Positions 13,101 through 21,605 of a stretch of 64,000 bases of DNA are shown here, piece after piece. Each line of letters opens with the position of its first letter. Within the stretch, counting starts at the first letter, position 1. The notes below the pieces were generated by a model, which saw only the letters and a list, made by a program, of their open reading frames with translations, was not told the DNA's origin and made no database searches. This stretch comes from Marsupella aquatica (lineage: Eukaryota > Marchantiophyta): assembly GCA_973895155.1 (NCBI GenBank), contig OZ316891.1, positions 13,888,001-13,952,000 on the forward strand, given 5' to 3'. The translations under genes and the position numbers were made by a program.

Positions 13101-13201
13101 CTATCAGTCCAGAGACGTGCGAGCCGAAGCAGTGCGCTCGAGTAAATGACGCCTCCCGCCAATATCTCATTTTCCAAACAGGGCACCAGGCTCTGGAGTA
13201 A
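10181..13201 (+). CDS. PRD3: PRD3/PAIR1-like meiotic recombination initiation protein (multi-exon)
   Basis: Family role: PRD3 (rice PAIR1) is a nuclear coiled-coil protein needed for meiotic double-strand-break formation and homologue pairing. Exons with mutually consistent phases: 10181-10266, 10496-10730, 10987-11170, 11308-11454, 11620-11765. Exon 1 encodes MNKLKISR..., like the basic N terminus of the family. Exon 2 gives an SQ-rich stretch (SQSQNSQQISQQSGED) as in PAIR1. Exons 4-5 give a coiled coil with a KRLDELQVEV segment that aligns with LDSIQSDI of Arabidopsis PRD3. Later exons are less certain: one near 12183-12416, an acidic block (DDSLTDTAAG) from 12617, and a last exon from about 12729. 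That exon holds the family-like C-terminal pattern EW...E...R..K.RRK, then continues about 100 codons to a stop at 13199-13201. The known proteins end soon after this motif, so the extension or another intron (good donor at about 13070) is open. Confidence 0.6.
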
Positions 13202-15397
13202 TGGCTCCACACCTCTGTTCACGCAAGTGTGTGCGCAGCGGTTGGCATGGGGGTTTTGGTCATTCAGCAGTGGTCTGAGATTGCGCCCGCAATATCTCCT
13301 CTTCATGTGGTGGTGATGTGCAATGGTGCGCGCCACACACGACGATCAACACTCTCTACTCAGGTGGTATACTACGACAGTTTGAGCCTAACGAGAACAC
13401 TGCCGTGCGGGAGTTGCTAAGCCGAAATTGTCCATCTTATAATCGGAAGTGTAGAAACAGGATTAGTATGTGAGCATTGAGGTAATTGCTTGATCAAGAA
13501 CAAGGAGTTCCCACAGTCAACCTTCCAAAATGCCTAGTGCTCTAGTAAGGAATCAATTCAAATTCACACGTAGCATATAGCAAGGAAATTGAAATTAACC
13601 TCGCAACGGCGTTTGCTGCGCATGCATGCCATGGAATATCCTTTTGACATTCAATCTTACATTGCGAATGTGGAGAAGTCTGACGGAACACAGGGAAACT
13701 TTGCCCTACAATCTTACGAAAATTAAGAAGTCAGAAGGATGCAAATAAGTTTTCACTTTGCACGTCAGAAGCCTCCTAATGTGGACGACTTAAAACCTGT
13801 ACCAAGTAGGAGTCTCAGCCATTGAGAACAGTTTACGAAAGTTGTGCAAATGTGAAAGAAGACTTTAGGGTTCAGAACGAAAGTTTCACCTTCGGAACGA
13901 ACGTGATTGGTGTAAAAACTCGGATTTCGTGAGCAACAAAAGCCATTTGGATTTCGTGTTTTAAGTATTGCATCAGCGGACTAGTACTGCAGTTCACGAG
14001 TTCACAAACTGGAACTCCTAAGGGAACCGGTTGCATTTTGTGCAATTTTACTTTTCCTACTCTTGAGAGCATTTGTTAGCGTAACCGATGGGCCCAGAGC
14101 GACCCAGAGCAGGGGGGTGGGTATACTTTCTATGCTGTGAACAAATTCATGGAAGATTTGATCAGCCAAGTTTTGCTCATTGCAACAAAGTTGCTATCAC
14201 TGCGGGAATATCAGGTACCTATTCTACACGTAGTGTGGCTGCTCATGTCATCCATCCGGTACATTCACATGCCCTCTTCTCACTCATGACTTCAGTAGAA
14301 GGTGCAATGCACTCTCCACCCAACTGTAACCCAGCTCATATCCTCGTCCGGTACTATATGCTCGTTTCTCACTCATCAATAGGTGGAAACTGGGATATAC
14401 CATACACCAACAATAACCCGTAACAATCCCAACATTTTTTCTGATGCTCAACACTTGTTGGGGTAAGAGAAAGCAAGGAGGTGGGTACACATTTCATGCT
14501 CTAACCAAGTCCACATATCATGCCGGTCATTGCAAGAAGGAGCTCTTCCCCATGTATCAGATTACTAACTTCAGACGAGTCCAGGTCCTGAGACAAACAA
14601 CTAAACCAAGATCTCCAGCACAATACAAAGATTGGCACGCTCCAGTGCATTGAGAATACACACCAATGAAAATCTCCAAAGTAAAATGGCAACAGACTCA
14701 CTTGCAATCGAGGAGAATACACACCAATGAAAATCTCCAAAGTAAAATGGCAACAGACTCACTTGCAATCGAGGAATGCTGTACATTAGCGATTCTCATT
14801 TCAAAATAATATTTACAGAGGTCCATCTCGCACCAGCGTCACCACGGTCATTCTAAACTCCCGGGTATAGACTAATTCGTCTGCTTGTGCTGAATAGGAC
14901 TGGATTTTCAACTACAATCGCTGATCCCACGTAAGCCATTTTCTTTTCACTTTTCCGCAAAAAGGGAAAATGCACCTGCTCACATGCTCGCAATAGCTCA
15001 TCCCACAGGAGTAGACCACTTCCTTCTCACTTTCCCGCCAAAAGGGAAATATGCACCTGCTCGCTTCTCGTTCAGATTTCCGCATCCTCACCCCGTAAGA
15101 TGGGAAGAATTACTTGATAGTTCCCTAAGAAGTCCTGCGAGAAGAGACACGATGTTGTTAAGATCTCACCCACACAAAAAGTCCGAATTTGCTGCCTTCT
15201 GTACATTTCATGATAGTTAACAAGATCAAATGAGTTCGCAGGACGAAACAATAGACCAGAACAATACGAGCGCTTATCGGAAAACAAGTACACCCGAAAA
15301 TAAGGTAGGACCTACTCAAAACGAATTAATTTGCTTCCTTCCTATTGATTTTCTTGTGTGAAGGGGTGGGAGAGAGATGTGAGTTAGGCAAGAGATC
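13202..15397. other. Intergenic with a perfect 61-bp tandem duplication
   Basis: No gene was recognised. The stretch 14652-14712 is repeated without visible change at 14713-14773. A looser duplication of about 60 bp, sharing 'atgcacctgctc' and 'aaaaggga', lies at about 14950-15065. The plus-strand ORFs at 14.1-14.7 kb have no family resemblance. Confidence 0.4.
14652..14773. repeat. Perfect 61-bp tandem duplication
   Basis: Two adjacent copies start 'gagaatacacaccaatgaaa' at 14652 and 14713 and appear identical over 61 bp. Such identity implies a recent slippage event or an assembly artefact. Confidence 0.85.
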
Positions 15398-15994
15398 TCA
15401 CCAGCACTGATCAGTTTCCCAATTGCACCCCCGCCATTGTGGTGTCTTCCAGTCTTCTACCTTCATAACCTTGCTGTAGACAGAGTTTCTAATTTCATAG
15501 TTGTACATGGATCGCGTCCGGGGATCCTTAAGAACCGAGTATGCTCTGTGAACTTCCATGAACTTCTTCTGATACTCCTGCACTTGATTCGGCGGGGCTT
15601 GATCTGGGTGGACCTCTTTCGCCATCCGCCTGAAAGCTGCCTTAATTTCGTCGTCTGTCACCATATCAGAGATCCCCAGCACATCGTACAGTGTTGTAGG
15701 CTTCATCACTGATGGAGAATACATCACGGCCGGCTCCACGGTACTGCTGGAAGCAGCCGAATACCCGCATCCGACGTCCAGACGCCTCCGGTCAGAAGTA
15801 GAGCCTAGCCCAAAACGAGGAGGACTCTTGAGATCAGTCACTGCAACGCATTTCCTAGGGGAAGAAGCCTGAAGAGAGGAATCCCGTGGCGATCCCGAGA
15901 AGAAGACATCAGTAGTCACAGTTGTACACAGAGCCGACGGCACCGCTAACCTACAGTGCAACTGCTGCAAAGCGCTCGACTTCAAACCTGCCAT
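15398..15994 (-). CDS. Chloroplast-targeted J-domain protein, DnaJ11 type
   Basis: The 198-residue intronless ORF encodes a small type III J-protein expected to stimulate an Hsp70 ATPase in the plastid stroma. Residues 1 to about 90 are rich in Ser, Thr and basic residues with few acidic ones, as in a plastid transit peptide. The J domain spans about residues 100-167: LYDVLGI begins helix I, the HPD triad is at 129-131, and the helix III region follows with DPRTRSMYN. The C terminus is NWETDQCW, the same ending as Arabidopsis chaperone protein dnaJ 11, which ties it to that subfamily rather than to generic J-proteins. Length is close to the family's (Arabidopsis dnaJ 11 is about 160 residues). 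The first Met is used because it opens the transit peptide. TGA stop at 15398-15400. Confidence 0.93.
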   Translation of the reverse strand: MAGLKSSALQQLHCRLAVPSALCTTVTTDVFFSGSPRDSSLQASSPRKCVAVTDLKSPPRFGLGSTSDRRRLDVGCGYSAASSSTVEPAVMYSPSVMKPTTLYDVLGISDMVTDDEIKAAFRRMAKEVHPDQAPPNQVQEYQKKFMEVHRAYSVLKDPRTRSMYNYEIRNSVYSKVMKVEDWKTPQWRGCNWETDQCW

Positions 15995-17040
15995 CGATAA
16001 TTCTGTTGCAAAAATTCACGCAAATCGCATATCTGTTGCAGATCACGAAGTTCAATGATAGCTCAGACCGTGCTCTGAACTATTCGCCTCTACAAAACGT
16101 TCAAAACCTGCAACGCGAGAATTGAGCCCGATGAGACTTCAAGGACGCTACCGCTGAAGTTACCGAGTGCAAACCGCACAAAACACGACGCAACAGAGCG
16201 CGAAAGATCCAAAGACGCCCGTCTTCCAACTCTACTCCTCCCCGCGCAAGAACGAAATTCTATCCGCCACAGAAAATCTCGACACGAATCAAACCCCACA
16301 ATCACCCACCGATAGAAACCCGATCACAAGCCTTCTAGGGTACCGCCGGTATTCCCGCTCCCACCAACACACAGAATCAGAGCTCGAAAGGGCAAGCAAT
16401 CAATCCAACACTGGCCCACAGCTGCGCAATGTGCACCAAGCGAACCGCTGCGACGAGGGAGCAAAACGTAAACCTCCTGCCTACCACCGTCCTCGAATCT
16501 CACAGCACCCCCAAAGGCGGAGTTCTCGAACAGAATTATTAGATACTCAGCGCGAAACTACTACTTATTTATTCACTCCTGACATGCACCACCACGAACT
16601 GCAAATCGTAGGAGGGGCGGAGGGGGCCAGGCGTCGAATGTCGAGTGCTGCAAAACTCAGCGCGGACGAAGTGACAGAGTGAGCACCACAAAGTGGAAAA
16701 TCGTGCAAACGATTGGCAGGCGTCGAATGTCCATCGCCGGTAACGTGTGCCTGCAACTTTCTCTACTTATCCACTGGGCAGAATCCTACCGATCTCTCGC
16801 ACTGCCCGACTGCGTCGCCTGCCGACACGCACTCTCCCGATCGAGCCGCACCGCCGAGGACAAGAACCTTCCCCCGGCTTTTCTTTAGTGTCCGGAAAAG
16901 AAACGATCTCTTCGGTTCGGCTGCCAGCAGTCTACAGTTAACTCTCTATAAGTGCACACTCCCACTCCTGGGGAACGAACACTCTCCAAGGTGTGCACTA
17001 CGAGCATCTTCCACCCAACGGGGGTTTTTGTTAGGATAAT
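15995..17040 (-). promoter_or_regulatory. Upstream region of the J-protein gene
   Basis: This GC-richer stretch lies directly 5' of the minus-strand J-protein gene and most likely contains its promoter and 5' UTR. A 171-codon plus-strand ORF (16167-16682) has a hydrophilic composition, no recognisable domain and no supporting splice context, so I read it as non-coding. No specific promoter element could be fixed. Confidence 0.35.
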
Positions 17041-17230
17041 GGGTTTTGTTATTATAATGGGGTGTTGACCAAAGTCAGTAGAGAAAATGACGAAAGTCAG
17101 GTCCAGCAGTCAGGTTACTACTGTAGATCTCTACAAGGAAGAGATAATCACACTTGTTGACTCCTTAGTGGGTTTGTTGCTAGGTTTTCAAGTTTCAATC
17201 TATGGTGTTTTTCAGTAAATCAATGGGAGG

Positions 17231-17330
17231 AATATGCTTAATACACCCCCCTTCTGGAGATATTTTGCTTGATTAGCCCCCTGGAAACATTTTTGCCCCA
17301 ATCCACCCCCTCTTTATGATCCGTACCCTT
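17231..17330 (+). repeat. Dispersed repeat copy (CCCC-tract family), pairs with 44219-44312
   Basis: This segment starts 'aatatgcttaatacacccc' and carries 'gcttgattagcccc' and 'ccgtac'. The segment at 44219-44312 starts 'atatgcttgatagacccc' and has the same blocks in the same order. The reverse complement of the right end of the MITE at 42245-42423 matches the first 50 bases. They therefore belong to one repeat family. Confidence 0.55.
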
Positions 17331-17632
17331 TGTTCTTCTAAAAGTTTACAAAGTGAGTTTCTGCCTTACAAAGACCAAACTGGCTTGGGTCACTTGTCAA
17401 TGTAACCATTGCAACCACGAACCATGCTCAAAATCACAGTGACCGAGCGTTGTCGAGCCACAAACGTGCCCCAATTGACCTCCTCTTTATGATCCGTACC
17501 CTTTGTTCACAAAGTGAGTTTCTGCCTTACAAAGACCAAACTGGTTTGGGTCACTTGTCACTGTAGCCATTTCAATCACGAACAATACTCAAAAACACAG
17601 TGACGGAGCGTTGTTGAGCCACAACCATTCCC
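17285..17632. repeat. Tandem duplication of about 175 bp
   Basis: The block with 'ctctttatgatccgtaccct' (from about 17309) is repeated from about 17484. Both copies continue through 'gagtttctgccttacaaag', 'ttgggtcacttgtca' and 'gagcgttgt.gagccacaa'. The copies differ by scattered substitutions and one small deletion. There is no coding potential. Confidence 0.75.
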
Positions 17633-18344
17633 GGGCCGCAAACTGAACTGTAGGCATTGAATGTTTGCGCTGCCTGTACATCTACATTGGGGTTATTCTG
17701 ATGCAAAGACATTGACATTCCCTCATTGAGCTACTACCTCCATTCCCTAAATTCAGTGCTTAGCTTCCTAAGTGCAATTATGAACTCCACGAAGAATGGG
17801 CATGTATTCATTAGCAAATGCAATTTTAGGGGATCGCGTGAGTTTACCCATCAGTGCAGATAGACACTTATCAAGGGTATGAGTTGAGTTGTCATTTAGC
17901 AAAAACATTCCAGGCCTGTGTGCGTTTAGAAAAAAATAGAGAAAAAGTGCATACTTCGTGTAAAAATCAAAGGAACGAACAGGATGCCCTGCACTTAACC
18001 AGTTATTGCGCTTATGGAGGGTACCCTTAGACAGAGCGCCGACTGTACTTACACTACGCCTGTAATCACTGCACTGCTGCGTCAGCGCTGATCCACTACG
18101 GAAAAGGCGAATGTTGCTGATGAGTCACGAACTCCGGTTTCTGCCGTCTGACGTCTGACATCGCCACTCAATGTCATGCTGACTGCTGACGGTGCAAACG
18201 AGGAGTTGGTTGCAATTTGGAAACTTGAGTGAAAAGGGAGGTTTCAGATCGGAAAGTTTCCGGATGAGGTTCGCGCATGTCGTGCGCGAAAAGTTAATTC
18301 CTACTTTCAAAATCATAGCACCGTTTGTTTACTTTCAGATAAAC

Positions 18345-18492
18345 CTATCCGTTTACTGTTGTTTCCTCTAAAACTGGAGGACTATCCGTTTACTGTTGGT
18401 TCCTCTAAAACTGGAGGACTATCCGCATACTGTTGTTTCCCCCATAACTGGAGGACTATCCGCATACTGTTGTTTCTTCCGAAACTCGAGGT
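18345..18492. repeat. Tandem array, four copies of a 37-bp unit
   Basis: The phrase 'ctatccg' begins units at 18345, 18382, 18419 and 18456, an exact 37-bp period. Each unit contains 'actgttg.ttcc' and most end with 'ctggagga'. The last unit is diverged. It is a short minisatellite without coding function. Confidence 0.85.
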
Positions 18493-18581
18493 TTCTCTTT
18501 CATGGACCCCAAACCAAACTTTTATCCCGGCTAACCACTTGACATTTTGGGTACATTGATTTGAGGCCTATGGACAGGTGA

Positions 18582-18738
18582 GATCATTCATGGAGTCAAA
18601 TAACACTTTTTATTTTGGGGTCCATCCAACACGTACCTCTTGAAACTTTTATGATTCAATGCGAATTTGATACATTTATTTAACAGACCCCACAATGAAA
18701 GTGTTATTTGATGGACCCCACTAATGCCATGAGTGATC
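18582..18738. mobile_element. Small MITE-like inverted-repeat element
   Basis: The left end begins GATCATTCATGG and the reverse complement of the right end begins GATCACTCATGG. Inside these lies a second matching block, TCAAATAACACTTT, followed in each arm by a GGGGTC. The structure is a 157-bp foldback with arms separated by an AT-rich spacer. There is no ORF and no clear target-site duplication. The right arm has an extra 'attagtggggtcc' block. Confidence 0.6.
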
Positions 18739-20010
18739 AAACCAATGATAAAGGAGAACAATGACCAATGATAGACCTTAGACCATCACTAGCCATGACA
18801 AAAATCAGGTTTCACCATATAGCATGCTCATAAATAGTATCGTTTCCTGAATCTGTGGAGCAATATGGAACTGGAAAGGAGAACAATGAGAGGAAAATGA
18901 AAAAGGGAGAAGTCTTGAACACTTCACTTTTTTAAACAGCTACTGGCAATTTAAACAAAGATACCCAAATACTCATGGTTGGTTATGGAGAGTCTTGGTG
19001 TCCATCAAGTAAAAGTTTTTGGAATTTTGAAGCAAAGCTTTCCTGATTTATAAATTTTGGTGGAATTTCCATTTCTGACAACTTTTGGAATCCTGTTACT
19101 TTGCTGTTTCCCTTGAATCTACCGTCGTTATGGACATTATGGACCAAAAACTTGTAAATTCTGATGCGATATTGCATTTCAAAGTGTTGTAGTCATAAAT
19201 GTGCAACATCTTTATAGATGTGTTCAAACCCCCCCTTTGAGATCGTAGTTCTGAGCTGTGCATTTTAAAGCATTATTTGACTGTGGCTAAGTAGCTAAGG
19301 TCAGATGTTACAAAAGCAATCCAAACTTCTAAAGGATCTATTTTGATCTGTACACACTTTTGTGTGACTTTGATCAAATAATTTTTCTTAGTGCCCAATC
19401 ATTTGTCTTGTGCATGCTGACACTTAGATGCACCGGGTCATCTCTAGTTAAGGTGGTTTACTTTTGTGGTGAATGCTGATAATGACTAGAATTGGTGATT
19501 TAAACAATAATTGAGAAACGTTCTATAGATAATTGTATTCCCTTCACTACAAGCTAATAGATTTCATTTCAGATTATTGCGTAATTCACCAATAAAGATC
19601 TCTATATTGTAATTTTCCAATGCTTAGAAAAAACATTGTGTACACTGATAAACAGCTGGTTACGTCAATGTGCTTAGAAGGTTCCTAAACATCAATTATA
19701 AATTTACTCCCAGGATTCACAAGTACTACTTCACATTTGGTCACTCAGACATAAACTACTAATAGACTTATCTGCAAAGGTTGTGACAGTTTGAGGTTTT
19801 ACTGAAGATTGTCCAAAACAGAACCTATCCCAAACTTGCTTTATGAGACATGATAGAATGACAAAACTACACAAAAAGAAACATTCCCATGGAAACTTTT
19901 TTGACAACCTAATCAGTATATCAAAGTTTTCATAAAAAAGTACCCACTGAAAAATATATCAGAATTTATAAATCAAGGAAAAAAAATACAATCACTTTTT
20001 AGTTATAATT

Positions 20011-20160
20011 TCCTTTTCTTGGTTTCTAGGGGTTCCCTATTGCTCACTTCTTTTAGGTGTGTTTTTTTCATTTGGGTACTCTTTTGTTTGTTCTTTTGTA
20101 TTCTGTTTGATTCTTTTCTGTAAAAATTTTGTATATTAAAAATAAAAAAAGGAAAGAAAG
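20011..20160 (+). mobile_element. 3' tail of an older LINE copy
   Basis: This segment ('cttggtttctaggggttccc' onward, with 'ctcttttgtttgttc' and 'tctgttt') matches the 3' untranslated tail of the retrotransposon fragment at 21419-21605. It ends in an A-rich run (about 20130-20160), as expected at a retrotransposon 3' end. No coding part of this copy is present, so it is heavily 5'-truncated. It lies just upstream of the next truncated copy in the same orientation. Confidence 0.6.
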
Positions 20161-20252
20161 GAAAGAAAAAGAGCACCAACACATACAAACGTAATGTGTT
20201 TCGGGGTAGATACCATAATTAATGTTTTTACAGAACCCGTTCTTTCCAAAAT

Positions 20253-21353
20253 TTCTTGCCCATACAGGTGATCTCAATGTCTTTGGCAATAGAGCGCCTT
20301 GTAGAGGAGGGTTCCTCATCAAGGTTACTTTCATCTCTCATGGAGGTAGAGGAGGGTTCCCTCCCGTTTCAGGTTCATTTGCGCGCAGCGCGGTCCTCAT
20401 TACCAGATCCCGTTCGCGCCGCGTTACCTTCTTTCTAGGAGTTTTTATCCTTGGATCCCGTTCGTCTTCAGGCAGACCTCGCTGGGCGTATGCCCACTTT
20501 CACCCTTTCCAGCATCCTCTCCGAGGCACCTGACACGGACCGAGCTCGGATTCTTTCTTCCGGAGGGAAGGGCGCAGGTGGATGGCTTCAGGCCAATCCA
20601 GTCATTCCTCATTTGCGGATGTCTTCAACGGAGTTCTCCACAGCCATGCGTCTTCGTCTGGGGCTGCCCCACCCACTTCTTGCAGGGTTACCTCCTTCTT
20701 GCACTTGTGGGAAGCCTTGTGATGCCACAGGTGTCCATCTTCTTCGGTGCAGTTTGGGAGGTGAAACCATTATTGTTCACGACACTGTGCGAGATGCGAC
20801 TGCTCAGATTCTCTCTGGCTCTTTGGTATGCGTGCGGCGGGAGGTGGTACTCGAGTTACCTGGTCCTCCATCACAGCGGTTACGGGTGGATCTTACCATG
20901 GTCCGTGAGGGTCAACGTACTTTGGCAGATGTTGTGGTGGCAAACCCATTGCGCCAAGACATCATTGGGACAGCGGCAACTACGTCAGGGGCAGCAGCGT
21001 CACGTGCGGCAACAACGAAGGAGGCCAAATATGTTGCACGAGCTTCATCCGACAGCTTCCTCCCCCTTGCTGTGGAGCTATTTGGGCGTCTTCATCCTCA
21101 GTTTGATGGGCTTCTTCGGCAAGCTGCCCGGGATGTTCATGGCCGAATGGGTCCCACCGGACCCCCGCTTTCTATTTTGACCACGCACTTTCGCCAACGC
21201 ATTTCAGTCACCTTACAGCGTGCTCAAGCTCGGGCCATCTATCGTCGATCTCTTACAGTGGGTGCTAGTGTGCCTCCGCAGCGGCTAGCTCCCCTTGAGG
21301 ATGTTCCAATCCCACTTGCCGATCTAGTTTTGACTCTTGATGTGGACCATTAG
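20253..21353 (+). pseudogene. Non-LTR retrotransposon C-terminal ORF (zinc-binding plus nuclease-like domain), 5'-truncated
   Basis: The frame from about 20253 is open to 21353 except for an in-frame TAG at 20436-20438. Of the 300 residues after that stop, residues 84-100 show a C-x-C-x3-C-x5-H-x3-C arrangement (ending GVHLLRC). About 45 residues later comes RVDLTMVREGQ...DVVVANP (D147, D160). This order, a Cys/His cluster followed by an acidic pair on beta strands, matches the C-terminal region of non-LTR elements that carry a restriction-enzyme-like endonuclease. The reverse-transcriptase domain itself is missing, so the copy is truncated at its 5' side, as is usual for LINEs. Assignment to a named clade is not possible from this fragment. 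It could also be a domesticated ORF, but the internal stop argues against that. Confidence 0.65.
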
Positions 21354-21605
21354 CTTTTTGCCACAATCGGTAGGAATGATGAGGACCTCGGTCCGCTTGG
21401 GTAAGTTTTAGTCTCTCTCTCTTTCTTGGTTTTTAGGGGTTCCCTATTGTTCATTTCTTACTTTTAGTTCCTCTTTCTTGGTGTTTAGTGGTTCCCTTTT
21501 GCTCACTTCTTTTTCGATTGGTTTTGTCCACTTGGGCCCTCTTTTGTTTGTTCATTTGTACTCTGTTTGGTCCCTTTGTATATAAAAAGTGTGTATATTT
21601 CATCT
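21354..21605 (+). mobile_element. 3' untranslated tail of the LINE fragment, internally duplicated
   Basis: After the stop codon the tail contains 'tctttcttggtttttagggg' at 21419 and a second version, 'tctttcttggtgtttagtgg', at about 21469. About 55 bp has thus been duplicated within the UTR. The rest matches 20011-20160. No long poly(A) is visible; the end near 21605 is estimated. Confidence 0.55.

Larger units (their letters stand above)
17640..20010. other. Intergenic repeat-rich DNA
   Basis: No gene was recognised. It contains the 37-bp tandem array at 18345-18492 and the small inverted-repeat element at 18582-18738, listed separately. The remainder is AT-rich with no long ORF on either strand. 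Confidence 0.4.

Noticed and set aside
16167-16682. 171-codon plus-strand ORF next to the J-protein gene
   Set aside because: It lies on the opposite strand in the presumed promoter and 5' UTR, has no domain, and its hydrophilic composition follows the local GC-rich sequence.
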